Shown: positions 7,951 through 16,598 of the stretch, one piece after another
Numbering within the stretch: the first letter of the stretch is position 1
Layout of the letters: each line of letters starts with the position of its first letter
DNA from: Roseicitreum antarcticum
GTDB lineage: Bacteria > Pseudomonadota > Alphaproteobacteria > Rhodobacterales > Rhodobacteraceae
DNA: 64,000 nucleotides
Assembly: GCF_014681765.1 (NCBI RefSeq)
Contig: NZ_CP061502.1
Location: forward strand, 310,001-374,000
Direction of reading: 5' to 3'
Notes under the pieces: generated by a model
What the model was told of the DNA's origin: nothing
Seen by the model: the letters and a program-made list of their open reading frames with translations, nothing else
The model's database searches: none
Program-made: the position numbers and the translations under genes

Positions 7951-8885
7951 GTCAGCATCGCAGGAACAGGGGCGGGGGCATGCGGCAGCGCCACCGTGCC
8001 GCGCAGGTCGTTGACCGAGGCTATGCCCTGCGCCCGCAACCAATCCTCCAGCCCCGTCAGCAGCCGCTGCATCGTGGTGGGCGACTGGAAGGTCGCTGTG
8101 CCCACCTGCACCGCCGTGGCGCCCGCGATCAGGAATTCCACCACATCGGCCACCGTGGTGATGCCGCCGCAGCCGATCACCGGAATGCGCGTGGCGCTGG
8201 CCGCCTGATATGTCATGCGCAGCGCAACCGGCTTGATCGCGGGGCCCGATATGCCGCCCATCACGTTGCCCAGCCGGGGCTGCCGCGTCTCGATGTCGAT
8301 CGCCATGCCCAGCAGCGTATTGGCCACTACCAGCGCATCGGCGCCTGCCGCTTCGGCCGCTTGCGCGACCTCTACCGGCTCTCCGGTATTGGGCGACAGC
8401 TTCACCCACAGCGGCAGATCGGTCGCTTCGCGCAGTTGCGCCACCACATGCCCTGTAGTGTCGGCGCGCACGGCAAAGGCGCGCCCGTCAGCCTCGATGT
8501 TCGGGCAAGAAATATTGGCCTCGATCGCTGCCACGCCGGGCACTGAAACCGCCGCCGCCAGCCGCGCGAAGGCGTCATAACTGTGCGCCGAGATCGACAC
8601 GATCAGCGGCACATCATAGCGCGCCCAGAACGGCAGCGTATGGGTCAGAAAGTGCTCCAGCCCTTTCGACGGAATGCCGATGGCATTCATCATGCCGCCG
8701 GTCAGGTCGCAGACGCGCGGCGTGGGGTTGCCGGTCCGTGCCTCGGCGGTGAAGGTCTTGAGCACATGCGCCCCCAGGATGCCCAGGTCGAACACATCGG
8801 CCAGATCCTCGGTGAACGTGCCGGACGCCGGCATGATCGGATTGGTCAGATGCAACTGGCCGACAGAGGTTGCAAGCGCGCTCAT
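7947..8885 (-). CDS. pyrD: Dihydroorotate dehydrogenase, class 1B catalytic subunit
   Basis: A 312-aa FMN-binding TIM-barrel enzyme interconverting dihydroorotate and orotate. The class-1 active-site Cys is seen in NISCPN (about residues 133-138), with substrate-contact regions ASGTF near 20 and MNAIGIPSKG near 67. The phosphate-binding end of the barrel (VIGCGGITTVADVVEFL, VQVGT) is also clear. Class 1B enzymes work with a PyrK flavo-iron-sulfur subunit and use NAD; such a subunit is encoded immediately upstream with a 4-bp overlap. Alphaproteobacteria usually rely on the membrane class-2 enzyme for biosynthesis, so this soluble pair may serve reductive orotate use. It overlaps the carbamoylase gene downstream. 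Confidence 0.9.
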   Translation of the reverse strand: MSALATSVGQLHLTNPIMPASGTFTEDLADVFDLGILGAHVLKTFTAEARTGNPTPRVCDLTGGMMNAIGIPSKGLEHFLTHTLPFWARYDVPLIVSISAHSYDAFARLAAAVSVPGVAAIEANISCPNIEADGRAFAVRADTTGHVVAQLREATDLPLWVKLSPNTGEPVEVAQAAEAAGADALVVANTLLGMAIDIETRQPRLGNVMGGISGPAIKPVALRMTYQAASATRIPVIGCGGITTVADVVEFLIAGATAVQVGTATFQSPTTMQRLLTGLEDWLRAQGIASVNDLRGTVALPHAPAPVPAMLT

Positions 8886-9721
8886 GCCACGACCCCTTTC
8901 AACTGGAAAACCGGCCCTTCGCGGCAGACGCGGCGGTGCACGATCTTACCACCTTCGTGGAAGGGGCGCACGCAGGCCTGACACATGCCGAGGCCGCAGG
9001 CCATCTGCTGTTCCACCGCGATTTCGCCGGGAATGTCGTATTCTGCACCAATGTCTTGCAACATCCGGGCAAGGCGCGCGGATCCACAGGTATAGAAGGC
9101 ATCCACGCCGTCGTGTGCGATGCGCGCCTCGATCAGCGCCCGCATCGCGTCAGGTGACGACGAGCCGTCGGTATCGGTGACCACGATCACCTCGGCGCCG
9201 CATTCGCGGAAATGATCGACCGACATGACGAATTCCGGCGCGCGCGCCGAACAGATCGCCGTCAATTGCCGTCCGTGCGCCTGCGCCATGCGCGCCAATG
9301 GTGCCAACGTCGCCAGTCCCACGCCGCGCGCGACCAGCATCAGCCGCTGCCAGTCGTCTTGCATGCTGAACCCCTGGCCCAGCGGGCCCAGCACATTCAG
9401 CCGGTCGCCCGGGCGCAGGGTGGCCAGCCCGCGCGTTCCCGCGCCGGTCACCTTGTAGAGGAACCGCAAGCTGCCGGTTGCCGCGTCGAAATCAAAGATG
9501 CTCATGGGGCGGCGCAGAAAGGGCTGATCGTCAGCGGTGCCGGGGCACAGCAGTTGAAAGAACTGTCCCGGCGCGCAATCCAGCACCTCGGCAGGCGCGT
9601 CGAGCGTCAGCAGCCGGTAGTCGGTATTCACCACCGCGTTGCTGCGCACCACGGTCAGCGCCTCGGCGCAGCGATAGGGCGGTGCGGTGGTCAGGGTAGA
9701 ATCCTTTGGAATGGCGTTCAT
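8882..9721 (-). CDS. pyrK: Dihydroorotate dehydrogenase electron-transfer subunit (PyrK-like)
   Basis: A 279-aa ferredoxin-reductase-type subunit. An FAD-binding barrel comes first with the RRPMSIFD motif near residue 70, then an NAD-binding domain (LMLVARGVGLATLAPLA), then a C-terminal [2Fe-2S] site with four cysteines (CGLGMCQAC and a later VC, about residues 242-268). This is the usual PyrK layout and length. It passes electrons between NAD(H) and the FMN of the catalytic subunit, whose gene overlaps by 4 bp. It follows the TRAP dctM gene by 12 bp, so transport and enzyme genes share a transcript. Confidence 0.88.
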   Translation of the reverse strand: MNAIPKDSTLTTAPPYRCAEALTVVRSNAVVNTDYRLLTLDAPAEVLDCAPGQFFQLLCPGTADDQPFLRRPMSIFDFDAATGSLRFLYKVTGAGTRGLATLRPGDRLNVLGPLGQGFSMQDDWQRLMLVARGVGLATLAPLARMAQAHGRQLTAICSARAPEFVMSVDHFRECGAEVIVVTDTDGSSSPDAMRALIEARIAHDGVDAFYTCGSARLARMLQDIGAEYDIPGEIAVEQQMACGLGMCQACVRPFHEGGKIVHRRVCREGPVFQLKGVVA

Positions 9722-9733
9722 GGTCCTCTCCCT

Positions 9734-11017
9734 TCAGCCAAAGATTAGTGTCGGGATGAAAAGCGAGATCTGCGGGATGTAGGTAATCAGCATCAGCACC
9801 ACGAGGTTGACCGCCAGAAACGGCCAGACGCCCCCGATGATCGTCGCCACAGGTTTGCGCAGGGTTGAAGAGGCCACGAAGATATCCAGCCCGAAGGGCG
9901 GCGTGATCATTCCCAACCCGATGTTCAGCGTGACAATCAGCCCGAAATGCACCGGGTCGATCCCCATCGCCACCGCAACGGGATAGAGCGGCGGCACCAG
10001 GATCAACAGCGCCGAATTGGGGTCGATGAACATGCCCGCAATCAAGAAACACAGGTTCACCACCAGCAGGAAGGTAATCCAGCCCGCATCAATCGCGGTC
10101 AGGAAACCGATGATCTCATTGGGCACCTGCGCCAGCGTGACGAAATACGAAACCAGGCCGCCCATCGCCAGCAGAACGAAGATGATGCAGGTGTTGATGG
10201 CGCTTTGCTCGGTCACCTCGAACAGGCCGCGCAGGGTCAGGCTGCGCAGGATCACCACCTCGACCACAATGGCGTAGACAACGCTGATCGCCGCCGCCTC
10301 GGTCGCGGTGAACGTGCCGGAATAGATCCCGCCCAGGATGATGACGGGCATGCCGATGGCCCATTTCGCCGCCCAGATGATCCGGCCCCGGCTGGCCCAA
10401 TCGGCGCGCGGGGCGCGGGCAATGCCATCGCGGCGCGCGACATAATTGACGTAGATCGCGAAGGCCAGCCCCAGCACCAGCCCCACGGCCAGCCCGCCCG
10501 CAAACAGCCGCGCAATAGAGGTGCCGGTCATCCAGCCGTAGATGATCATGGTGATCGAAGGCGGAATCAGCAGGGCGGTTTCCGCGCTCGATACGATCAG
10601 CCCCAGCGAGAAACGGTCCGAATACCCGCTGCGCCGCAGTTCGGGGTAGGCCATGCGCGCCATCGCCGCGACCGTGGCAGGCGCCGAGCCCGACACCGCG
10701 CCAAACGCCATCGACCCACCGACAACAACATGCCCCATGCCGCCCCGCGTATGGCCCAGCAGCGCCTTGACCACCGACACCAATTGTTGCGCAATCTGGC
10801 CCGAGCCCATCAGGTTTGCGGCGAACACGAAGAACGGGATTGCCAGCAGGGTCGAATGATCGACCCCGCCGAGGATTTTCTGCACCACCACCAGATCGGG
10901 CAGGGTGGGGTAGAACATCGCTTTATAGGCCAGCGCGGGCACGGCCAGCACCAGAAACATCTCAAAGCCCAGCACCAGCAGGGCAACAGCCAGAATGAGG
11001 ATCAGACCCAGCATCAT
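9734..11017 (-). CDS. dctM: TRAP transporter large permease (DctM)
   Basis: A 427-aa integral membrane protein with about twelve hydrophobic segments and the DctM pattern: a double-glycine first helix, AIPFFVFAANLMGSG, GSGSAPATVAAMARMAYPELRRSGYS, PPSITMIIYGW, FLIAGMFIDPNSALLILVPPLYPVA and GMITPPFGLDIF. It forms the secondary-active translocation channel, driven by Na+ or H+, and works with the small DctQ subunit and the periplasmic binding protein. Its ATG overlaps the dctQ stop by 4 bp. From the enzyme genes downstream the cargo may be orotate or a related carboxylate. Confidence 0.93.
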   Translation of the reverse strand: MMLGLILILAVALLVLGFEMFLVLAVPALAYKAMFYPTLPDLVVVQKILGGVDHSTLLAIPFFVFAANLMGSGQIAQQLVSVVKALLGHTRGGMGHVVVGGSMAFGAVSGSAPATVAAMARMAYPELRRSGYSDRFSLGLIVSSAETALLIPPSITMIIYGWMTGTSIARLFAGGLAVGLVLGLAFAIYVNYVARRDGIARAPRADWASRGRIIWAAKWAIGMPVIILGGIYSGTFTATEAAAISVVYAIVVEVVILRSLTLRGLFEVTEQSAINTCIIFVLLAMGGLVSYFVTLAQVPNEIIGFLTAIDAGWITFLLVVNLCFLIAGMFIDPNSALLILVPPLYPVAVAMGIDPVHFGLIVTLNIGLGMITPPFGLDIFVASSTLRKPVATIIGGVWPFLAVNLVVLMLITYIPQISLFIPTLIFG

Positions 11018-11514
11018 TCTGCCCCCTCTGCATCCGCAAAGCGGTCAATCACCCCGAAGAGGCTAAGGCCATAGCGCAGCGCCAGCAGCACGAAACCCGC
11101 CACCGGTGCCATATAGATCAGCGCCATAGGCACGCCCAACGTGGGCGAACGCTGGCCGGTGCCCAGTACGAATTCAGCCAGCCCCAGCCCCAGCCAGGCG
11201 ATGTAGAGGGCAAAGACCAGTCCCACGATATCGGTAATTTTCAGCAGCACCCGGCGCACACCATCGGGTAGCTTGTCGCGCAGGTTGCGGATGCCGACAT
11301 GGCGCCCACGCTCCAGCGCAAGACCCAGGCCCAGAAACACCAGGAACAGGTTGAGCATGCGCACCGCCTCTTCGATCCAGGCGAAAGAGGATGCAGCCTG
11401 CCCCCCCATTTCCCGGGCGAGGACACTGGTGAAATACAGCGCCACCATGGTCAGGAATGTCACGACAAGGACTGATCGTTCGACCAGCCGGAGCATGTTT
11501 AGGGCCAGCATCAC
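11014..11514 (-). CDS. dctQ: TRAP transporter small permease (DctQ)
   Basis: A 166-aa membrane protein with four predicted helices (LVVTFLTMVALYFTS, LNLFLVFLGLGLALE, VGLVFALYIAWLGL and VAGFVLLALRYGLS) and the conserved ALERGRHVGI segment of DctQ proteins. It bridges the binding protein and DctM in the inner membrane. It lies between dctP (174 bp upstream, with a stem-loop in the gap) and dctM (4-bp overlap). Confidence 0.9.
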   Translation of the reverse strand: MMLALNMLRLVERSVLVVTFLTMVALYFTSVLAREMGGQAASSFAWIEEAVRMLNLFLVFLGLGLALERGRHVGIRNLRDKLPDGVRRVLLKITDIVGLVFALYIAWLGLGLAEFVLGTGQRSPTLGVPMALIYMAPVAGFVLLALRYGLSLFGVIDRFADAEGAE

Positions 11515-11622
11515 CGATCCGTCCGCTTTGGGGCATGGGGCGACAACCGGCGCGCGCCATGCGGTTCATCAGGGCTTGCGGCGGACGGCGCTCAGCACGT
11601 CCAGCGGCAAGGCGAAAAGGAT

Positions 11623-11648
11623 CGGACCGGGGCAGGTGCCCCGGTCCG
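11623..11648 (-). terminator. Stem-loop between dctP and dctQ
   Basis: A 10-12-bp perfect GC stem (CGGACCGGGG with CCCCGGTCCG) lies about 40 nt past the dctP stop, and on the minus strand it is followed by a short T-rich run (CCTTTTCG). It fits an attenuating terminator or an mRNA-stabilising hairpin that would keep dctP mRNA in excess over dctQM. Confidence 0.6.
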
Positions 11649-11688
11649 CAGTGGCATACGACCCGGCAACGGGCCTGCCGGTTGACGC

Positions 11689-12711
11689 TTATTGCGTCAC
11701 GTTCTCATATTCTTCCAGATACACGTCCAGCAGGGCCTGACCCGCATCACCCGCCTGTGCGACATAGGCGGCCGAGGTGGCGTCAAAGGTTGCCTCGCGG
11801 AAGGCCGCGCGTTCTTCCGGGCCCGCAACGCGCACATTCATGCCCGCTTCGGTCACGGCTTCCAGCGCGCTATCGACCGCGGCTTGCTTGTTGGCGACCA
11901 GTTCGGGCACCATCTCGATGAAGGCGTCTTCGATGATGGTCTGGTATTCGGCGGGCAGGCTGTCCCACCAGGCCGGGTTGAAGATCACGACATCTTCCAT
12001 CGCGCCATGGCCCGAGATCACCAGGTTTTCCTGCACCTCGAAATATTTCATCGTCTCGATGGTATCCAGCGGGTTTTCCTGCCCGTCGATCACCCCGGTC
12101 TGAAGGGCGGTATACAGCTCGCCAAACGGGATCGCGATCGCCGAGGCGTCAAGCGCGTTGAACTGTTCGATCAGTACGCGGCTGTCCATGACGCGGAATT
12201 TCTGGCTGGCATAATCGGCCAGGTCGGCGATGGGCAGGTTCGACGTTACATGCTTGCGCCCGTTGGGCCACAGCGCGATTGCATGCATCCCCTTGTCTGT
12301 AAAGCTGTCCAGCAGCGTCTGGCCAAACGGCCCTTCGCGCAGCGCCTGCGCTGCGTCCTCACCTTCAGGCAGCAGATAGGGAATGTCGAGGATCGACACG
12401 ACAGGGTTGAACCCGCCCAAAAACGCTGCCGGGGCAACTGTGGCTTCCAGCGATCCGAATTGAACACCCTCGTTCATCTGGCGCTGATCGCCAAGCTGCG
12501 CTTGCGGGAACAGTGTGAATTCGACCGCGCCATTCGTCCGCTCGCTGACCAGTGCCGCGACTTTCTCCAGATGGATGTGGCGGTTCTGCGCTGCAGATTC
12601 CAGGTGCCCGATCTTGGCGGTGAAGTCCTGCGCGAAGGCCCCGCCCGACATGGAGGCCGCCATGAGCGCGGCAGCGGTCACGGTAATGGAAAGGTTACGG
12701 ATGGTTTTCAT
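11689..12711 (-). CDS. dctP: TRAP transporter substrate-binding protein (DctP)
   Basis: A 340-aa periplasmic solute receptor with an N-terminal signal peptide ending in GGAFAQ. The DctP fold is visible: KIGHLESAAQNRHIHLEKVAALVSE, VEFTLFPQAQLGDQRQM, the selectivity-helix region SQKFRVMDSRVLIEQFNAL (a conserved Arg that normally binds a carboxylate) and GELYTALQTGVIDGQENPL. I chose the ATG at 12711 (MKTIRNLSI), since upstream codons encode no signal-like sequence. The conserved Arg predicts an organic-acid ligand. Given the genes downstream, orotate or N-carbamoylaspartate are candidates. The regulator gene lies 116 bp upstream on the same strand. Confidence 0.9.
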   Translation of the reverse strand: MKTIRNLSITVTAAALMAASMSGGAFAQDFTAKIGHLESAAQNRHIHLEKVAALVSERTNGAVEFTLFPQAQLGDQRQMNEGVQFGSLEATVAPAAFLGGFNPVVSILDIPYLLPEGEDAAQALREGPFGQTLLDSFTDKGMHAIALWPNGRKHVTSNLPIADLADYASQKFRVMDSRVLIEQFNALDASAIAIPFGELYTALQTGVIDGQENPLDTIETMKYFEVQENLVISGHGAMEDVVIFNPAWWDSLPAEYQTIIEDAFIEMVPELVANKQAAVDSALEAVTEAGMNVRVAGPEERAAFREATFDATSAAYVAQAGDAGQALLDVYLEEYENVTQ

Positions 12712-12741
12712 TTGAATTCCCCTGTGGCTTTGATTTGGCCC

Positions 12742-12770
12742 AGACTTCCCGGAACCTGCGTTTCTGTCAA
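12742..12770 (-). promoter_or_regulatory. Possible promoter of the TRAP/pyr operon
   Basis: On the minus strand a perfect -35 box TTGACA (12770-12765) is followed after 17 nt by AAGTCT, a weak -10. It lies 30-60 nt before the dctP start. Weak -10 boxes are usual for activator-dependent promoters. A TGCCT/AGGCA inverted repeat sits across the regulator's stop codon just upstream. Confidence 0.35.
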
Positions 12771-12827
12771 GCGTTTCATCTAATTTTTGAGACGGCCGCA
12801 AAAATGGCCCGCTAAACTGCCTTAATT

Positions 12828-13721
12828 TTAGGCAGAAATCCCGGATTCCCCGGCCTGCTCGATCAGATCTTCCAGATGGTCCGCCGCCGCCGGGCCGCGA
12901 AGTGACCGTTCCCACAGTATGCGGGCGATGCCATCGTGCAGTTCGACCGCCTCGGGCGCAGAGGTGACGAATCCCACGCCGACGGCGATATTCGGGTTAT
13001 GCCCCAGCCGAAACGGACTGACCGTCAGGGTAGACCGTTCGCCCGACCGGGTGATCTGAAAACTGGTAGAAGGAAAGGGTTCAGGCGACACGCCCAATTG
13101 GATGCCAATGTCGGGTTCACGCAGCAGGCCGATGATATGGCGCACCTCACCCGCCGCTGCACGCCGCCGTGCGGCCCGCAGATCGTCTGGCAGACCGTGC
13201 CGCCCTTCAAGCCCGTCGCGCAGGAAACTTTCAATCTCGGCGGTCGATATGATCGAGGCCAGAAGCGGCCTTCGGCGCATAAACTTTTGTTTTCGCTGCG
13301 AAAGTACGTCCAGTATACGCCGCGCCTCGGCCTGCCGGTCCTGGGGGACGGATTCCGCGAACACATCGCGCAGGATCGCGTCGTAGTGTTGCGTTGTCAC
13401 CAGATAAGAGATTGGGCTGAACAATCCGATGATCTGATCAGCGTCCTCCTCGACCTGCCGCATGCGTTCGAAATAGGCCAGCGCGTTGGGGATATACTCG
13501 ATCCCCACGCCCAGCAGCGTCGGCAGCGAGACATTGAGTTCGCGCGAAATCGACGCGAGGGTTTCGATCTTGGTGATCTCACCCTTCTCGGCACGGTAGA
13601 GGGCGGCGCGGGAAATCCCGATGCGCAACGCCAGTTCTTCCGGGCCAAGGCCCCGCCCGATCCGGTGCGCCCGCAGCCGCGCGCCGATGTCCTGAAAGCT
13701 GATCCTGCCAATATCCGTCAC
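12828..13721 (-). CDS. XRE-family transcriptional regulator of the TRAP/pyr cluster
   Basis: A 297-aa regulator. Residues about 11-66 form a Cro/CI helix-turn-helix (GARLRAHRIGRGLGPEELALRIGISRAALYRAEKGEI, described here as helix 2 LGPEELALRIG and recognition helix SRAALYRAEKG). A roughly 220-residue C-terminal domain follows that I do not recognise; it is not a short cupin and probably serves as sensor. The gene is the first on its strand before dctP, so it probably controls the transporter and enzyme genes downstream, and may be co-transcribed with them. An 18-bp perfect palindrome about 200 bp upstream of its start is a possible operator. Confidence 0.8.
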   Translation of the reverse strand: MTDIGRISFQDIGARLRAHRIGRGLGPEELALRIGISRAALYRAEKGEITKIETLASISRELNVSLPTLLGVGIEYIPNALAYFERMRQVEEDADQIIGLFSPISYLVTTQHYDAILRDVFAESVPQDRQAEARRILDVLSQRKQKFMRRRPLLASIISTAEIESFLRDGLEGRHGLPDDLRAARRRAAAGEVRHIIGLLREPDIGIQLGVSPEPFPSTSFQITRSGERSTLTVSPFRLGHNPNIAVGVGFVTSAPEAVELHDGIARILWERSLRGPAAADHLEDLIEQAGESGISA

Positions 13722-14394
13722 GATAATCCCCAGCCCTTGGCCCTTATGCCTCGCGTCTCAATTCTGATATAAAGCGTCGCCGGGCGCAACTGTCGGTTTT
13801 TGTACTCGGCCGCCCGGCACCGGGTCTCAATTCTGATCCATCGCCGACCCTGCCCGTGCGATGACTGACTTTCCAGGCAAAGCGGCCCTGAATCTCAGTC
13901 TTTTCAGGGGTATGAGGGGAAAATGTTTCGCATGCGAAACAGCGTTTTTTAACAAGTGGTTATCGGCGTTTCGCAGGCTCGTGCGCTGGCCCTGCCGCAT
14001 TGCGCCGACCCGCCAGCCTGCGCGCTAAACCGCCCTTTATCGGCTGCGCGCGGGGCGCCGCCACCGCGATTCCATCAGACGGCCCCCTAATTCCTGCAAA
14101 GGCGCGATTTTGTGGCACTGCAAAAAACCGTCAATGTTATCAGGTACTTAAAATTATACCAATGTGATATATTAATCGTTGATTTATGCATTTGACTTGT
14201 GACCCGGTTAAGCCCCTCAATAGTGCCATGCGGTTTTGCCCACTGGGAGGCGGGCAGAACCTTTCCGCGAAACACGAGGCCCGGACCCGGCAAGACCGGG
14301 GCAACAGCGGTTGCCCGGCCATGTCCAGAGGCCGGGTACCATAGGCCAGAGCCAGCAAATTTGTGGCCAGACGCGCGTCGGTAAGGGGGGAACC
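13722..14394. other. Long divergent intergenic region
   Basis: About 670 bp separate the divergent XRE regulator and SDR genes. I see no credible gene: the longest frame (minus strand, about 105 codons) has no ribosome-binding site or family pattern. The region holds an 18-bp palindrome at 13924-13941 and an AT-rich stretch at 14140-14190. A TTGACT box at 14192-14197 may drive the plus-strand catabolic operon. Confidence 0.6.
13924..13941. promoter_or_regulatory. 18-bp perfect palindrome, candidate operator
   Basis: TGTTTCGCATGCGAAACA reads identically on both strands. A related half-site (GTTTCGCA) recurs about 35 bp to the right. Symmetry and position between two divergent transcription units suggest a dimeric regulator site. 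The adjacent XRE protein is the natural candidate. This is inference. Confidence 0.5.
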
Positions 14395-15213
14395 ATGCCA
14401 GCACTACAGCAAATGTTCGATGTGGCGGGCAAGTCGGTGATCGTGACCGGCGGGGCCAGCGGGATCGGCAAGGCCTATGCCGAGATCTTGGCCCAACAGG
14501 GCGCGGCAGTCTGCATTTTCGATATCGACCCCGACGGGCTGAACCGCACGGTGGACGGGATGACGGCGCAGGGCTGGGATGTCTGGGGCCAGACTGTCGA
14601 TGTCAGCGACCGCGAGGGCATGGCCAAGGCATTTGACGCGGTCGCCGCGCGGCACGGGCGCATCGACACTGTTTTTGCCAATGCCGGGATCGACCCCGGC
14701 CCGGGCTTCAACACCCCCACCGGCGAACGCAACCCCGATGGCGCGATCGAGAACACGCCAGATGAGCAATGGGACCGCGGGATCGAGCTGAACCTGACCT
14801 CGGTCTATGTCACCGTAAAGAACGCCGTACGCCACATGAAACCCGCAGGCGGCGGGCAGATCATCGTCACATCCTCGATCGCAGGGATGATCAACGAAAG
14901 CATCGTCGGCACCAGCTACATGCCAGCCAAGGCGGCAGTAAACCATTTCGTGCGGCATATGGCGATGGAACTGGGCGCCTACGGCATCCGCGTCAACGCG
15001 ATCCTGCCGGGCCCTTTCATCACCAATATCGCGGGTGGGCGACTGCGCAACAAGGAAGACCGCGCCGCGTTTGAGGCGCAATCGTTGATCGGGAGGATCG
15101 GCGATGTGGAGGATATCAAAGGCATTGCGCTGCTGCTGGCCTCGCCCGCCGGGGCGTATTTCACCGGCTCGCTGATCGTGATCGACGGCGGCTCGCTGAT
15201 CCGAATGACGTGA
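14395..15213 (+). CDS. Short-chain dehydrogenase/reductase (SDR)
   Basis: A 272-aa classical SDR. The NAD(P)-binding motif TGGASGIGKAY lies near residues 18-28, NAGID near 99, the catalytic Ser in TSSIAGM near 160, and the YMPAKAAV Tyr-x3-Lys near 177-181. The C-terminal GSLIVIDGGSLIRMT is typical. It should oxidise or reduce an alcohol/ketone intermediate. The ATG at 14395 has an AAGGGGGG ribosome-binding site; the open frame upstream has none. It is the first gene of a co-directional block with a branched-chain-type ABC transporter and aromatic-compound enzymes. The exact substrate cannot be told from sequence. Confidence 0.85.
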   Translation: MPALQQMFDVAGKSVIVTGGASGIGKAYAEILAQQGAAVCIFDIDPDGLNRTVDGMTAQGWDVWGQTVDVSDREGMAKAFDAVAARHGRIDTVFANAGIDPGPGFNTPTGERNPDGAIENTPDEQWDRGIELNLTSVYVTVKNAVRHMKPAGGGQIIVTSSIAGMINESIVGTSYMPAKAAVNHFVRHMAMELGAYGIRVNAILPGPFITNIAGGRLRNKEDRAAFEAQSLIGRIGDVEDIKGIALLLASPAGAYFTGSLIVIDGGSLIRMT

Positions 15214-15279
15214 TTTTACCGCTGCCCGGCCTGCGGGGAGGACGCAGTCCGGAAGGCTTATTCAAGGGAGGAAACGACA

Positions 15280-16575
15280 ATGGCAAACTACAACAAACAT
15301 CTGAGGTCAGGCATCAGCCGCCGGTCCATGCTTCAAGGACTGGGCGCGGGGGTTGCGGTGTCCACGCTGGCGCTGCCAAGCTATCTGCGTGCGCAGACCG
15401 CCGGAACGATCCGCATCGGCTATATCAGCCCGGCCACTGGACCGCTCGGCCTGTTCGGGGAAACCGACGGCTACACCGTGCAAAAAATCCGCGAGGCCTT
15501 GGGCGGTGTCCTGCAATCGGCCAATGGCAACACCTATGACATCGAAATCCTGGAGCGCGACAGCCAGTCGAACCCTAACAAGGCGGCCGAACTGGCCGGT
15601 GATCTGATCCTCAACGACGAGGTGCATCTGATCGTGCCCGCATCCACCACCGACACGATCCTGCCGGTGATGGAGCAGGCAGAGCTTTACGAGACACCCT
15701 GCATCTCGTCCGGCGCGCCCTGGCAGGCCGTGATCATGCCGCGCGGTGGCGGCGATTTCGACTGGACCTATCACTTCTTCTGGGGACTGGATGAGGCGCT
15801 GAACACCTTCGTCGGCCTGTGGGACGGGCTGGAAACCAACAAGAAGGTGGGAATGCTGTTCCCGCAGAACATCGACGGCGAAACCTGGGGCAACGACGAT
15901 TACGGCCTGCCGGTACCGACCCGCGCCGCCGGGTACGAGGTGACGATCCCGGGCTATTTCCAGCCGCGCACCAACGACTTTTCCGCGCAGATCGCGGCGT
16001 TCAAGGAAGCGGGCGTCGATATCATCGGCGGCATCACCTATCCCGACGACCTGAAGACCTTCGTGACCCAGTGCAATCAGCAGGGGTTCAAGCCGCGCGC
16101 GGTGACTGTCGCCGCAGCCCTTCTGTTCCCCGGCGGCGTCGAGGCAATGGGCGAACTGGGCAACGGCATGTCGAGCGAAGTCTGGTGGACACCCGCCTTC
16201 CCCTTCACATCGACAATCACCGGGCAGGACAGCACCGCGCTGGCCGCGCAATGGGAAACCGACCAGAACCGGCAATGGACCCAGCCGTTGGGCTATTCGC
16301 ACGCGTTGCTGGAAGTCGCCATCGACATCCTGCGCCGTTCCGCCGACCCGCTGGACCGTGAGGCGAACCGTGCCGCAATGGCAGCGACCGACATCACGAC
16401 GGTCTGCGGCCCGGTGAAGTTCAGCGGCACCCCGCACAAGAACATCTGCACCATGCCGATCTTTGGCGGGCAATGGGTGACGGGCGAAGATTGGCCCTAT
16501 GACCTGAAGATCGTCGACAACTCGGTCAATCAGTTGTTCGAACCCGAGCAGCCGATCGTCCCGATCAACTGGTAA
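15280..16575 (+). CDS. ABC transporter substrate-binding protein, branched-chain amino acid/urea-amide type, Tat-exported
   Basis: A 431-aa type-1 periplasmic binding protein of the LivJ/AmiC/UrtA group. The N-terminus carries a twin-arginine signal (SRRSMLQGLGAGVAVS, then LPSYLRAQT), so it is exported folded. The mature part begins IRIGYISPATGPLGLFGETDGY, the usual opening of this family. In catabolic clusters such receptors often bind aromatic acids or amides instead of amino acids. The neighbours (phenol hydroxylases, ring-cleavage dioxygenase) suggest an aromatic ligand. A GGGAGG ribosome-binding site precedes the start. The livG-type gene follows after 23 bp. Confidence 0.88.
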   Translation: MANYNKHLRSGISRRSMLQGLGAGVAVSTLALPSYLRAQTAGTIRIGYISPATGPLGLFGETDGYTVQKIREALGGVLQSANGNTYDIEILERDSQSNPNKAAELAGDLILNDEVHLIVPASTTDTILPVMEQAELYETPCISSGAPWQAVIMPRGGGDFDWTYHFFWGLDEALNTFVGLWDGLETNKKVGMLFPQNIDGETWGNDDYGLPVPTRAAGYEVTIPGYFQPRTNDFSAQIAAFKEAGVDIIGGITYPDDLKTFVTQCNQQGFKPRAVTVAAALLFPGGVEAMGELGNGMSSEVWWTPAFPFTSTITGQDSTALAAQWETDQNRQWTQPLGYSHALLEVAIDILRRSADPLDREANRAAMAATDITTVCGPVKFSGTPHKNICTMPIFGGQWVTGEDWPYDLKIVDNSVNQLFEPEQPIVPINW

Positions 16576-16598
16576 ACGATGCAAACGGAGGGGCCGGA

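Noticed and set aside
7951-8409. N-terminal extension of the carbamoylase frame to 575 codons
   Set aside because: The extra part reads through pyrD in a different frame and is Gly/Arg-rich nonsense. The ATGA overlap at 7947-7950 gives the natural start.
12712-12915. N-terminal extension of dctP
   Set aside because: The upstream 68 codons lack signal-peptide character and overlap the regulator gene end. MKTIRNLSI at 12711 starts a proper signal peptide.
14087-14404. Minus-strand 105-codon frame in the long intergenic gap
   Set aside because: No ribosome-binding site, no protein pattern, and it runs into the SDR gene start.
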